Part shown: positions 22,866 to 32,548 of the stretch, in pieces
How positions within the stretch are numbered: the stretch's first letter is position 1
Layout: every line of letters starts with the position of its first letter
NCBI GenBank assembly: GCA_045123575.1
Contig: JBGVKG010000066.1
Location: 1 to 54,102, forward strand
DNA from: SVEL01 sp045123575
GTDB taxonomy: Bacteria; Bacillota; Clostridia; Lachnospirales; Lachnospiraceae
Length of the DNA stretch: 54,102 nt
Direction of reading: 5' to 3'
The notes under the pieces: generated by a model
What the model was told of the DNA's origin: nothing
The model's database searches: none
What the model saw: the letters and a program-made list of their open reading frames with translations, nothing else
Made by a program: the position numbers and the translations under genes

Positions 22866-24710
22866 CTACACATTAGGAGCTACACTAGCTCTCTCAGCTC
22901 TCTTTCTAAGAGTTGGATCAAGTATCTTCTTTCTGATACGGAGGCTCTTTGGAGTGATCTCAAGGAGCTCGTTTGTATCTATGAACTCAAGGCTCTGCTC
23001 GAGGCTAAGGATTCTAGGTGGTGTAAGTTTCAATGCATCATCTGAACCAGAAGCACGAGTGTTTGTAAGCTGCTTTTTCTTACATACATTTACTTCGATA
23101 TCCTCAGACTTACCTGTCTGACCAACTATCATACCTGAGTAAACCTTCTCACCTGGTCCGATGAAGAGTGTACCACGCTCCTGTGCATTGAAGAGACCGT
23201 ATGTGATAGCTTCACCAGACTCGAAAGCGATAAGAGAACCCTGCTTTCTGTACTGGATATCTCCCTTATATGGACCATAACCATCGAATGATGTATTTAA
23301 TATACCGTTACCCTTTGTATCTGTCATAAACTCACCACGGTAGCCGATAAGTCCACGTGATGGAATAGAGAACTCAAGTCTCTGGTAGCCGCCGTTGGCT
23401 GTAGACATTCCCTGGAGCTCACCCTTTCTGCCTGAGAGTTTCTCGATAACGCTACCAGCGAATTCTTCTGGTACGTCTACGTAAGCGATTTCCATTGGCT
23501 CAAGGAGCTTGCCATCCTCGTCCTTCTTATAGAGAACCTCTGCCTTAGATACAGCGAACTCGTAGCCCTCACGACGCATATTTTCTATGAGAACTGACAA
23601 GTGTAGCTCTCCACGTCCTGATACCTTGAAGCTTTCAGTTGTATCTGTCTCCTCTACACGAAGTGAAACGTCTGTATTTAATTCTCTGAAAAGTCTGTCA
23701 CGAAGATGTCTTGATGTGACATATTTTCCTTCCTGACCTGCAAGTGGGCTATCATTTACCATAAACTGCATAGCGATAGTAGGCTCAGATATCTTCTGGA
23801 ATGGTATAGCCTCTGGGTTATCAAGTGAGCAAAGTGTATCACCTATCTTTAAGTCTGCGATACCTGATACGGCTACGATAGCTCCGATACCAGCTTCCTG
23901 TACCTCTACACGGTTAAGTCCCTGGAACTCGTAGAGCTTGCTTACCTTTACACGCTGGCGTCTCTCTGGGTCGTGGTGATTTACGAGGAGTACCTCCTGA
24001 TTAACCTTCAATGAACCATTATCTATCTTACCTACACCGATACGTCCAACGTACTCGTTGTAATCGATTGTACTTATAAGTACCTGTGTACCTGCTTCAG
24101 GGTCACCTTCTGGAGCTGGGATATAGTTTATGATAGTCTCGAATAATGGAACCATATTTTCTGGTGTATCATCTAACTCCAATACTGCGTGACCGGCCTT
24201 GGCAGAAGCGTAGATAAATGGGCAGTCAAGCTGCTCATCTGATGCATCAAGTTCTAGGAATAATTCTAATACCTCATCTATGACCTCTGTAGGTCTAGCC
24301 TCCGGTCTGTCTATCTTATTGATACATACGATTACAGGCAGGTTAAGCTCTAAGGCTTTTCTTAATACGAACTTTGTCTGTGGCATAGCACCCTCAAAGG
24401 CATCTACTACCAATACAACACCGTTTACCATCTTAAGTACACGCTCTACCTCGCCACCGAAGTCAGCATGTCCTGGTGTGTCGATGATGTTTATCTTTGT
24501 ACCATTGTAGTGAACAGCTGTGTTCTTAGCTAAGATTGTGATACCACGCTCTCTTTCGATATCACCAGAGTCCATGACACGTTCAGCAACTTCCTGATTC
24601 TGACGGAATGTACCGCTCTGCTTTAAGAGCTCATCCACAAGAGTTGTCTTACCGTGGTCTACATGGGCGATGATTGCTATGTTTCTGACGTCTTCTCTCT
24701 TTGTTATCAT
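22866..24710 (-). CDS. typA: Translational GTPase TypA/BipA
   Basis: TypA is a ribosome-binding GTPase of the EF-G/LepA superfamily, acting in 50S assembly and stress or cold growth. The 614-aa product is full length. It shows all G motifs: AHVDHGKTTL (G1), RERGITI (G2), DTPGHADFGGE (G3), NKIDRPEARP (G4) and YASAKAG (G5). Elongation-factor-type domains 2, 3 and 5 follow, then the TypA-specific C-terminal domain with the SGEAITYGLFNAQERGTLF segment. The start is an ATG with GAAGGA upstream. It is single and marks the return to core genes after the accessory island. Confidence 0.97.
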   Translation of the reverse strand: MITKREDVRNIAIIAHVDHGKTTLVDELLKQSGTFRQNQEVAERVMDSGDIERERGITILAKNTAVHYNGTKINIIDTPGHADFGGEVERVLKMVNGVVLVVDAFEGAMPQTKFVLRKALELNLPVIVCINKIDRPEARPTEVIDEVLELFLELDASDEQLDCPFIYASAKAGHAVLELDDTPENMVPLFETIINYIPAPEGDPEAGTQVLISTIDYNEYVGRIGVGKIDNGSLKVNQEVLLVNHHDPERRQRVKVSKLYEFQGLNRVEVQEAGIGAIVAVSGIADLKIGDTLCSLDNPEAIPFQKISEPTIAMQFMVNDSPLAGQEGKYVTSRHLRDRLFRELNTDVSLRVEETDTTESFKVSGRGELHLSVLIENMRREGYEFAVSKAEVLYKKDEDGKLLEPMEIAYVDVPEEFAGSVIEKLSGRKGELQGMSTANGGYQRLEFSIPSRGLIGYRGEFMTDTKGNGILNTSFDGYGPYKGDIQYRKQGSLIAFESGEAITYGLFNAQERGTLFIGPGEKVYSGMIVGQTGKSEDIEVNVCKKKQLTNTRASGSDDALKLTPPRILSLEQSLEFIDTNELLEITPKSLRIRKKILDPTLRKRAERASVAPNV

Positions 24711-24835
24711 ATATATCCTTCTTTCTTTATATAAAAAAGTACTGGTTACATTGCTTATAAAGCCGCAAAATATTGTAACACATAGGATTAAAAAATCAAG
24801 ATAAAGTTTTTACAGTAGAAAGTTTGAGGTAAAAG

Positions 24836-24844
24836 TGGTATAAT
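24836..24844 (+). promoter_or_regulatory. Extended -10 promoter of the pheA operon
   Basis: TGGTATAAT is a perfect extended -10 element about 42 nt upstream of the pheA start. The -35 is weak. No T-box or attenuator hairpin is seen in the short leader. Confidence 0.5.
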
Positions 24845-24885
24845 TCTGTATGATTATATACACCTAGGGAAGACGAGGAAATCAT

Positions 24886-26028
24886 ATGTTAGATTTAAAT
24901 AAGATAAGAGAAAATATAGATGAAATAGATAGAGCCATAGTAGAGTTATTTGAGAAAAGAATGAGACTCTGCGAGGAAGTGGCTGAGTACAAGATACAGA
25001 CAGGCAAGCAGGTGCTTGATACTACCAGAGAGAAGCAGAAGCTTGAGAAGGTATCAGAGTTAGCACATGGAGATTTCAACAAGAGAAGTGTGGAGGAACT
25101 GTTTAGACAGGTTATGGCTATGAGCCGTAAGATGCAGTATCAGATACTAGAACGTCACGGTGTAGATAATGCGGCCAATCAGGTTATAAGCTTCGCAGAT
25201 GTTGAGGATATAAAGAAAGATAATGTGAAGATAGTATATCAAGGTCTTGCGGGTGCCTATGCTCACGATGCAGTGTGCCAGTATTTCGGTGAAGATGCAG
25301 ATATGTATCATGTTGATAGCTGGAGAGATGCTATGGATGATGTGCGTGATGGCAAGGCTGATTACGCAGTGCTTCCTATAGATAACTCTACAGCAGGCAT
25401 GGTTAGTCAGGTATATGACCTGCTTGTTGAGTATGATAACTACATAGTGGCAGAGACATTTGTGAAGGTGGAGCATGCTTTACTTGGTACACCTGATGCT
25501 ACTATGGATGACATACAGGTGGTTTACTCGCATCCACAGTCTTTGATGCAGAGTGCCAAGTTCCTAGAGGAGCACAGACAGTGGCAGCAAATGAGCTTGT
25601 CAAACAATGCCGTCAGTGCCAAGAAGGTGGCAGATGATGGAGATAAGACTCACGCAGCTATAGCTAGTGTTCGTGCAGGCAAGCTTTATGGCCTAAAGGT
25701 GCTTAAGGAAAAGGTTAATTATAGTGATGTGAATACTACTAGGTTTGTTATCGTGTCTAGAGATAAGGTACACAAGAAGGATGCAGGCAAGGTTAGCATA
25801 TGCATAGAGCTGGCTCACGAGAGTGGTTCTCTGTACAATATGTTGTCGCACATTATCTTTAACGACTTAAATATGACTAAGATAGAGTCTCGTCCTATAG
25901 AGGATAAGAAGTGGGAGTATCGCTTCTTTATAGATTTTGAGGGTAGCCTTGACGATGCGGCTGTTAAGAATGCTCTAAAGGGTATGGCGGCAGAGGCATT
26001 AAGCCTAAAGGTGCTTGGTAACTACTAG
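24886..26028 (+). CDS. pheA: Bifunctional chorismate mutase/prephenate dehydratase
   Basis: This fused enzyme converts chorismate to prephenate and then to phenylpyruvate, the committed path to phenylalanine. Residues 1-90 are an AroQ-type chorismate mutase (LDLNKIRENIDEIDRAIVELFEKRM, then EVAEYK). The dehydratase follows, with IVYQGLAGAYAHDAVCQYF, PIDNSTAGMV and NTTRFVIVSRD. The C-terminal ACT domain carries GSLYNMLSHIIFNDLNMTKIESRPIEDKKWEYRFFIDFEG, including the ESRP motif used for phenylalanine feedback. At 380 aa it is complete. It starts with GAGGAAA upstream and leads a plus-strand series with the DUF815 ATPase. Confidence 0.96.
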   Translation: MLDLNKIRENIDEIDRAIVELFEKRMRLCEEVAEYKIQTGKQVLDTTREKQKLEKVSELAHGDFNKRSVEELFRQVMAMSRKMQYQILERHGVDNAANQVISFADVEDIKKDNVKIVYQGLAGAYAHDAVCQYFGEDADMYHVDSWRDAMDDVRDGKADYAVLPIDNSTAGMVSQVYDLLVEYDNYIVAETFVKVEHALLGTPDATMDDIQVVYSHPQSLMQSAKFLEEHRQWQQMSLSNNAVSAKKVADDGDKTHAAIASVRAGKLYGLKVLKEKVNYSDVNTTRFVIVSRDKVHKKDAGKVSICIELAHESGSLYNMLSHIIFNDLNMTKIESRPIEDKKWEYRFFIDFEGSLDDAAVKNALKGMAAEALSLKVLGNY

Positions 26029-26040
26029 AGGTTATATCGT

Positions 26041-27387
26041 ATGGTAAATGATATAGTAAATGATGAGGATATAGATATGATACATACAGAGAGATTGATA
26101 TTATATAAGAATTTTATACATGATGACATTTTTTATGGAATAAGTGACCTGATTAACATTTGCAAAAGCGATGAGAGTGCAGGCGAATATGAGAAGGACG
26201 CCCTTGTAAGTGTTGCATACGAGTATGTGAATAAGCTTATCGAGGTGGCTGACAACTATGGCTTGGAGGGCAATCTATACCATGCATTTTTAGCATTTTT
26301 ATTATCTAATAATGAGAATGCGTTTTCAATATCCTGTGAGAGAGTAGGAGATAGAGAAGGTTCTATCAATGCTATGGCTAAGCATGATTTTGCCATATTT
26401 AAGGAACTCTTTGATACAGATATGGAGGAAATCGATGGCATACTTGATATCAAGTGCTTCGCATATTTGAAAAATTATGTCCATAAGGATGGCAATAGTA
26501 AGGTATTTAATAAGCGTGTCAGAGACCGCATATGTGACTTGGCAAGAAGTCTGGAACAGGCAGAGAATGTAGACGCCTTTTACGATTATGTGGTACAGTT
26601 TTATAAAGAAACTGGTGTAGGTAAGTTGGGGCTAAATAAGGCATTTAGAATAGTGACAGACGAGGATGGAAAGTCTCATATTGCGCCAGTTACCAGTATA
26701 GAGCATGTGTATCTAAAAGATTTGATAGGTTATGAGATACAGAAGAAAAAACTTATAGACAATACAGAAGATTTTGTGTTAGGCAAGGCTGCAAACAATG
26801 TACTTCTATATGGAGATAGTGGTACAGGTAAGTCTTCTAGTATCAAGGCTATCTTAAATGAATATTATGATAGAGGTCTGCGTATGATAGAGGTTTATAA
26901 GCATCAGTTTAAGGAATTATCTACTATCATAGAGCGAGTCAAGGATAGAAATTACAAATTTATCATATATATGGATGATTTGTCTTTTGAGGATTATGAG
27001 ATAGAGTACAAGTACTTAAAGGCTATCATAGAGGGTGGACTCAGCAAGAAGCCTAATAATGTGCTTATATATGCTACATCCAATAGAAGACATCTCGTAA
27101 GGGAGAAATGGCAGGATAAGGAGGACAGAGATCAGGACCTTCATACAAATGATACGGTGCAAGAGAAATTATCTCTTGTAAATAGATTTGGTGTAACTAT
27201 CTGCTACTCTAAGCCTAGCAAGAAGGAATTTGATTTCATCGTAAGTGAGTTGGCGGACAGATATGGTGTGAAGATGTCTAAGGAGACATTATTGCAAAAG
27301 GCTAATGCGTGGGAGCTTAGCCATGGAGGTATTTCGGGTAGAACTGCACAACAGTTTATAACTTATTTATTGGGACAAGAAGATTAA
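26041..27387 (+). CDS. DUF815 family AAA ATPase
   Basis: A 448-aa cytosolic protein with an N-terminal helical part of about 200 residues and an AAA-type ATPase: LLYGDSGTGKSSSIKAIL (Walker A), FIIYMDDLSFEDYE (Walker B), then IYATSNRRHLVREKW (sensor 1) and a C-terminal lid ending ISGRTAQQFITYLL. These are the hallmarks of DUF815, a common Firmicute family without settled function. The start is the ATG 12 nt after pheA, with AGAGG upstream. It is probably co-transcribed with pheA and ppk1. Confidence 0.9.
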   Translation: MVNDIVNDEDIDMIHTERLILYKNFIHDDIFYGISDLINICKSDESAGEYEKDALVSVAYEYVNKLIEVADNYGLEGNLYHAFLAFLLSNNENAFSISCERVGDREGSINAMAKHDFAIFKELFDTDMEEIDGILDIKCFAYLKNYVHKDGNSKVFNKRVRDRICDLARSLEQAENVDAFYDYVVQFYKETGVGKLGLNKAFRIVTDEDGKSHIAPVTSIEHVYLKDLIGYEIQKKKLIDNTEDFVLGKAANNVLLYGDSGTGKSSSIKAILNEYYDRGLRMIEVYKHQFKELSTIIERVKDRNYKFIIYMDDLSFEDYEIEYKYLKAIIEGGLSKKPNNVLIYATSNRRHLVREKWQDKEDRDQDLHTNDTVQEKLSLVNRFGVTICYSKPSKKEFDFIVSELADRYGVKMSKETLLQKANAWELSHGGISGRTAQQFITYLLGQED

Positions 27388-27419
27388 TGTAGGCTATACA
27401 ATGTAAAGGAGGCGTTTTT

Positions 27420-29687
27420 ATGGCAAAAGCTAATATAGAGATAGACAGAGATGAAAATTTTATTAATCGTGAGCTTAGTTGGCTTGACTTTAACTTTAGA
27501 GTATTATCTGAGGCTAAGAATACTAGAAATTTGTTGTTTGAGAGAATGAAGTTTCTTAGTATTACAGCATCTAATCTAGACGAGTTCTTTATGATTCGTG
27601 TGGCGTCTTTGAAGGATATGGTCAATGCAGAGTGTGAGAAACCTGATATAGCAGGACTTACACCTACAGAGCAGCTTATACGTATAGCAGACAAGACTCA
27701 TGAGCTGGTTGACGCACAGTATAATACTTATAACAGAGTTATACGTTCCCAGCTAAAGACAGAGAAGCTTCGTATAGTTAAGATACACGAAAAACTGACA
27801 GAGGAGCAGAAAGCATTTGTAGATAAGTATTTTGAGGAAAATGTGTACCCTGTACTTACTCCTATGGCCGTTGACTCGTCACGTCCATTCCCTCTTATCA
27901 GAAATAAGTCATTAAACATCGGAGCGTTACTTGAGAGTCAGGATGATTTAAAACAGAAGGCGGAGAATAAGAAGGATACAGATTCTATAGAGGTGGAAGG
28001 TGCAGACCTTAAGAAACTTGGAAAGAAATCAAAGAAGGACAAAGATAATAAGGACATAAAGGATAATAAGGAGGAGCTGGAGTTTGCCACAGTTCAGGTG
28101 CCATCAGGTCTTCCTAGATTTATAAAGATACCATCTTCTACAGAAGGTGAGACAGCAGTAGTTCTCCTCGAGGAGATAATAGAGCGTCATATAGATAAGC
28201 TTTTCTTAAATCATAAGGTTATCTGTGCGCATCCATACAGAGTTATGAGAAATGCTGATTTAACTATAGATGAAGAGGATGCTGCAGATTTGTTAAAGGA
28301 GATACAAAAGCAGCTTAAGAAGCGTCAATGGGGCGAGGTTATCAGACTAGAGGTAGAGGACGGAATGGACAGAAGACTCCTAAAGGTGTTAAAAAAGGAA
28401 CTTGGAGTTCAAGATGGAGATATCTACAAGATAAATGGACCAATCGATTTAACATTCTTGATGAAACTGTATGGTATGGAGGGCTTCTCACATTTGAAGG
28501 ATAAGAAGCATGAGCCACAGCCACATCCAGATATTGATTCGGAAAAGAGTATCTTCGAGAATATAAGGAAGCAAGATATTTTGTTGCATCATCCATATCA
28601 GAAGTTTGACCCGGTAGTTGATTTTGTACGAGAAGCAGCTAAGGACAAGAATGTATTGGCTATTAAGCAGACACTCTACAGAGTAAGTGGCAATTCTCCT
28701 ATTATCGCATCTTTGGCAGAGGCGGCCGAGAACGGCAAGCAGGTAACAGTTTTAGTTGAGTTAAAGGCCCGTTTTGATGAGGAGAATAACATCAACTGGG
28801 CTAAGATGCTAGAGAAGGCGGGATGTCATGTTATATATGGCTTAAGAGGTCTTAAGACACATAGTAAAATTACGCTGGTTGTTCGTAGCGAAGGAGATGC
28901 CATCCGTAGATATGTTCATCTGGGAACAGGTAATTATAATGATGCTACAGCTAAGCTCTATACAGATATGGGTCTTCTCACATGTGATAAGAAGATAGGT
29001 GAAGATGCTACTGCAGTATTTAATATGTTGTCAGGCTATTCTGAGCCAGCAGGCTGGAATAAGCTTGCTATAGCACCTCTTTGGCTTAGAGATAAGTTTG
29101 CAGAGCTTATAAGAAGGGAGACTGAGCATGCTAGAGCTGGCAAGAAGGCATTTATAAAGGCAAAGATGAACTCTCTGTGTGATAAGAAGATTATTACTTT
29201 ACTATATGAGGCTAGTCAGGCTGGCGTTAAGATTGACTTGATAGTAAGAGGTATATGTTGCCTTAGAGCTGGTGTAGAGGGCTTAAGTGAGAATATACAT
29301 GTCCGCTCTATAGTAGGTACATTCTTGGAACATAGCCGTATCTTCTACTTCCATAATGGAGGAAAAGAAGAAGTCTATATGGGTAGTGCAGACTGGATGC
29401 CTAGAAACCTAGATAAGAGAGTCGAGATAATGTTCCCTCTTGAGAGAGCAGAACTTAAAAAAGAGGTTATCCATATCTTAGATGTGCAGCTTGAGGATAA
29501 TATGCAGGCGCAGATAATGGGTAGTGATGGCGTATATAGAAAACAGGATAGACGAGGCAAGAAAACAGTAGATTCGCAGATGTATTTCTGCAAGGAGGCT
29601 GCTAAGCGTATCAAGGCTATGGAAAAACAAAATGATGTGAAGAGTAGCAGAAGGTTTGAGCCTATGACAGCGCCAGATACAAAATAA
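27420..29687 (+). CDS. ppk1: Polyphosphate kinase 1
   Basis: PPK1 makes long-chain polyphosphate from ATP. The 755-aa product has the N and head domains (NRELSWLDFNFRVLSEA, ASNLDEFFMIRVASL) and the two catalytic phospholipase-D-like domains. The first has LKTHSKITLVVR with the autophosphorylated His and GTGNYNDATAKLYTDMGL; the second has LEHSRIFYFHNGGKEEVYMGSADWMPRNLDKR. An insert of about 45 residues, mostly Lys, Asp and Asn, interrupts the protein around residues 178-222, between NIGALLESQ and FATVQVPSGLPRF, where relatives usually have a short loop. The start has a strong AAAGGAGG. It is probably in an operon with the upstream and downstream genes. Confidence 0.96.
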   Translation: MAKANIEIDRDENFINRELSWLDFNFRVLSEAKNTRNLLFERMKFLSITASNLDEFFMIRVASLKDMVNAECEKPDIAGLTPTEQLIRIADKTHELVDAQYNTYNRVIRSQLKTEKLRIVKIHEKLTEEQKAFVDKYFEENVYPVLTPMAVDSSRPFPLIRNKSLNIGALLESQDDLKQKAENKKDTDSIEVEGADLKKLGKKSKKDKDNKDIKDNKEELEFATVQVPSGLPRFIKIPSSTEGETAVVLLEEIIERHIDKLFLNHKVICAHPYRVMRNADLTIDEEDAADLLKEIQKQLKKRQWGEVIRLEVEDGMDRRLLKVLKKELGVQDGDIYKINGPIDLTFLMKLYGMEGFSHLKDKKHEPQPHPDIDSEKSIFENIRKQDILLHHPYQKFDPVVDFVREAAKDKNVLAIKQTLYRVSGNSPIIASLAEAAENGKQVTVLVELKARFDEENNINWAKMLEKAGCHVIYGLRGLKTHSKITLVVRSEGDAIRRYVHLGTGNYNDATAKLYTDMGLLTCDKKIGEDATAVFNMLSGYSEPAGWNKLAIAPLWLRDKFAELIRRETEHARAGKKAFIKAKMNSLCDKKIITLLYEASQAGVKIDLIVRGICCLRAGVEGLSENIHVRSIVGTFLEHSRIFYFHNGGKEEVYMGSADWMPRNLDKRVEIMFPLERAELKKEVIHILDVQLEDNMQAQIMGSDGVYRKQDRRGKKTVDSQMYFCKEAAKRIKAMEKQNDVKSSRRFEPMTAPDTK

Positions 29688-29706
29688 GTAACAATAGAGA
29701 GGTCGT

Positions 29707-30549
29707 ATGGAAGAATATATTGATTTGCATGTTCATTCAAAAATGTCAGACGGAACTCTTACACCTACGGAAGTAGTTAAGTTGGCATATGAAAAAGGAT
29801 TGTCTGCTATAGCACTGACAGACCATGATACTGTAGATGGTGTAGAAGAGGCTATAAATGCAGGCAAGGAATACGGTGTTGAGGTAATACCGGGTGTAGA
29901 ATTATCAGCGGAGTATAAAGGTTCGGATTTGCATATATTAGGCTTAAAGGTGGATATTTACAATGAAGAATTTGCAAGAAAAGTTGCAGTATGTAGAGAT
30001 AGCAGATATAACAGAAATCTAAAGATGGTTGAGAAGCTAAATGAGCAGGGATTTTCTATTACTTGGGAGGAGATGTTAAAGCGTTTTGGTAATATCACTA
30101 TTACAAGAGCGCATTTTGCCAAGTATCTTATAGATGAAGGATATGTTGCAAGTAAAGAAGAAGCATTTTCAAAATATTTAGAACCTGGTAGACCTTGTTA
30201 TGTATCAAGGGAAAAAGTAACTCCAAAGGAAGCTATAGATATGATACTAGGTGCAGGTGGTCATCCTATTTTAGCACATCCTATGTTATATAAGATGCCT
30301 CTTGACAGATTAGAGAGTGTTATAGTGATGTTGAAGGATTATGGTTTACAGGGAATTGAGGCGGTATATTCTTTAAATAGACCAGAAGATGATAGTTTCT
30401 TGGCTAAGCTGGCTAAGCGTCATGGATTATATGTGACAGGAGGCTCTGATTTTCACGGAGATATAAAGCCGCATATAGCATTGGGAACAGGGAAGGGCAA
30501 TCTGCGTATCACAAAGAGTCTGTGCCCATTTTTGTTTGAAAATGATTAG
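29707..30549 (+). CDS. PHP-domain phosphoesterase (YciV/TrpH-like)
   Basis: A stand-alone PHP-family metal-dependent phosphoesterase of 280 aa. Metal ligands are visible in IDLHVHSKMSDG, ALTDHDTVDG, EVIPGVELSAEYKGSDLHIL, HPILAHPML and the C-terminal GGSDFHGD. The nearest characterised relatives act as 5'-3' RNA or nucleotide phosphatases (the TrpH/RNase AM group), so a role in nucleotide or RNA turnover is plausible. It is placed 20 nt after ppk1 and 21 nt before the hydrolase gene. It is intact, unlike the PHP domain of the island's ATPase. Confidence 0.9.
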   Translation: MEEYIDLHVHSKMSDGTLTPTEVVKLAYEKGLSAIALTDHDTVDGVEEAINAGKEYGVEVIPGVELSAEYKGSDLHILGLKVDIYNEEFARKVAVCRDSRYNRNLKMVEKLNEQGFSITWEEMLKRFGNITITRAHFAKYLIDEGYVASKEEAFSKYLEPGRPCYVSREKVTPKEAIDMILGAGGHPILAHPMLYKMPLDRLESVIVMLKDYGLQGIEAVYSLNRPEDDSFLAKLAKRHGLYVTGGSDFHGDIKPHIALGTGKGNLRITKSLCPFLFEND

Positions 30550-30569
30550 AAAGTACAAGGAGTCGTAGT

Positions 30570-31493
30570 ATGGAATTGACAGAATATGAAATATATAAAA
30601 CTATAGAGGACTTACCTGTAGTGACAAAGGTGTATTTGCCTCCTGTTGGCGTACAGCGACATGGTGTTATACAGCTTATACATGGTATGTGTGAGCACAA
30701 GGAGCGCTATAATAAGGTTATAGATTATTTTACAAAAGAAGGCTATGTGTGTGTTATAAGTGATATGCGAGGCCATGGTGAGAATGTTGAGTTTGAGTCA
30801 GAGCTTGGCTATTTTGGTGAAGATGGTGCCAATAGACTTGTTGAGGATGCTCATTGTGTGACTGTGTATATCAAGAATAATTTTACAGATTTGCCTATTA
30901 TAATGGTAGCTCACAGTATGGGGTCACTTATAGCTAGGGCATATATAAAGAAGTACGATGACGATATAGATGTGTTGATACTTAGTGGTTCTCCTTCTGT
31001 CAGAAAGCTTCGTAGTGTGGGAGCATTGCTTATAGAGGCGTTGACAGTATTTATGGATGAAAAAGGTACCAATAAGCATATACACAATCTAGTGGTAGGT
31101 GATTATCATAAGAAGTATGCCAATGAGGGTGTACCGAACTCATGGATATGCTCTGATATGTCGGTTGTAGAGGCATACAATAAGGAACCAAAGTGTGGAT
31201 TTATGTTTACTCTTAACGGATATCATACATTGTGTAAGTTGCAGGAAATGGTGTATTCTAAAAGGGGATGGGCTCTTAAAAACAAGGCGTTAGAAATATT
31301 GTTTGTATCGGGAGCTGATGATCCATGTATCATAGATAAGGATACGTTTAAAGCATCTGTAGAGCATCTTAAGAAACTTGGATATAGGAGAGTTACTTCT
31401 ATATTGTATGAAGATATGCGTCATGAAGTATTTAATGAGCCACAATGTGACAGAGTATTTAAAGATATGTTAGAAAGAATGCCATTAGGCTAG
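30570..31493 (+). CDS. Alpha/beta hydrolase (monoacylglycerol lipase-like)
   Basis: A 307-aa serine hydrolase of the lysophospholipase/monoacylglycerol-lipase type. The visible features are IQLIHGMCEHKERYNKVIDYF (oxyanion region), VISDMRGHGEN, the nucleophile elbow VAHSMGSLIAR, FVSGADDPC with the catalytic Asp, and YEDMRHEVFNE with the catalytic His. There is no signal peptide, so it is cytosolic. The start is the ATG with AAGGAG 7 nt upstream. A hairpin before gpr may end its transcript. Confidence 0.9.
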   Translation: MELTEYEIYKTIEDLPVVTKVYLPPVGVQRHGVIQLIHGMCEHKERYNKVIDYFTKEGYVCVISDMRGHGENVEFESELGYFGEDGANRLVEDAHCVTVYIKNNFTDLPIIMVAHSMGSLIARAYIKKYDDDIDVLILSGSPSVRKLRSVGALLIEALTVFMDEKGTNKHIHNLVVGDYHKKYANEGVPNSWICSDMSVVEAYNKEPKCGFMFTLNGYHTLCKLQEMVYSKRGWALKNKALEILFVSGADDPCIIDKDTFKASVEHLKKLGYRRVTSILYEDMRHEVFNEPQCDRVFKDMLERMPLG

Positions 31494-31532
31494 ATTGTTA
31501 TAAAAATGTACATATAAATAGCGACATATGAG

Positions 31533-31562
31533 AAAACTACCACTGAAAGGAGTGGTAGTTTT
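31533..31562 (+). promoter_or_regulatory. Hairpin overlapping the gpr ribosome binding site
   Basis: A perfect 12-bp stem (AAAACTACCACT 31533-31544, with 31551-31562) encloses the loop GAAAGG, and TT follows. It has the form of a terminator for the hydrolase gene. However, the ribosome binding site of gpr (AAAGGAG, 31546-31552) lies in the loop and the TTG start begins at the base right after the stem. It could therefore also hold back gpr translation. Confidence 0.7.
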
Positions 31563-32501
31563 TTGAATGATATTTTTAATATAAGAACTGATTTAGCTGT
31601 AGAGGAAAGAGAGAGATTTACTGAAAGAAATATAGAGATAACAGGTGTTAAGCTTACCGAGCAGATGGATAGTGAGGATAGGGTCAAGATAACAAGAGTC
31701 GAGGTGTTAAACGAAAGTGGAGCGAAGGCTATGGGCAGACCTATAGGTAGTTATGTGACCATAGAGGCAAAGGATATGGACGCATCTCTAGATATTTCTA
31801 GTGTATTATCTAGAGAACTAGAAAAGATGCTGATATCTAGACAAGAAAAGCCACTTGATAAAATGTCTGTGCTTGTGGTGGGACTTGGAAATAGGGATGT
31901 GACACCGGACTCTCTAGGACCAAGTGTAATATCTAGATTAGATGTGAGTAGACATATATATATGCTTAAGGAAGATAATGAAAAAAGCTATGGTGTGTCT
32001 GCGGTTATTCCAGGGGTGATGGCTCAGTCTGGTATGGAGTCGGCAGAGATGGTAAGTGGCATAGTAAAGCAGATAGAGCCTGATGTGGTTATAGCTATAG
32101 ATGCACTAGCAGCCAGAAATACGAGGAGATTAAATACTACGATACAATTAGCAGATACTGGAATACATCCAGGCTCTGGAGTGGGAAATCATAGGCAGGG
32201 ATTAAATGAGGAAACACTGGGAGTACCTGTAATAGCTATTGGTATTCCTACAGTAGTAGATGCGGCTACGATAGTTAGTGATGCTATGGATGCTCTAATA
32301 GGAGTGCTCTCATCAGCAGATGGTGGAGAGAGTATATCAGAGAGTCTGAAAAATTTTTCTGATAAAGAAAAATATCAGTTGATAAAGGAATTGTTAGAAC
32401 CCCAGATAGGAGCTATGTTTGTGACTCCTAAGGATATAGACGAAGATATAGAAATTATGGCGAATATAGTTGCTGATGGAATAAATAAAGTATTTGTATA
32501 A
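31563..32501 (+). CDS. gpr: Germination protease (GPR endopeptidase)
   Basis: GPR cleaves the small acid-soluble proteins that coat spore DNA, freeing amino acids at germination. The 312-aa product has NIRTDLAVEERERF near the pro-region cleavage area, VLVVGLGNRDVTPDSLGPSV, VIPGVMAQSGMES and IDALAARNTRRLNTTIQLADTGIHPGSGVGNHR. The start is a TTG; no closer ATG exists and the conserved N-terminus begins at once, so the TTG is needed. Its ribosome binding site is inside a hairpin loop. It is followed by spoIIP and hemW, the order known from many Clostridia. Confidence 0.95.
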   Translation: MNDIFNIRTDLAVEERERFTERNIEITGVKLTEQMDSEDRVKITRVEVLNESGAKAMGRPIGSYVTIEAKDMDASLDISSVLSRELEKMLISRQEKPLDKMSVLVVGLGNRDVTPDSLGPSVISRLDVSRHIYMLKEDNEKSYGVSAVIPGVMAQSGMESAEMVSGIVKQIEPDVVIAIDALAARNTRRLNTTIQLADTGIHPGSGVGNHRQGLNEETLGVPVIAIGIPTVVDAATIVSDAMDALIGVLSSADGGESISESLKNFSDKEKYQLIKELLEPQIGAMFVTPKDIDEDIEIMANIVADGINKVFV

Positions 32502-32548
32502 TAAACTATAGTATTTAAAGTAATAATTATAGATATGTGAGGAAAAAT

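Noticed and set aside
24781..24885. T-box or attenuator in the pheA leader
   Set aside because: The leader after the promoter is about 40 nt and shows no specifier loop or terminator hairpin.
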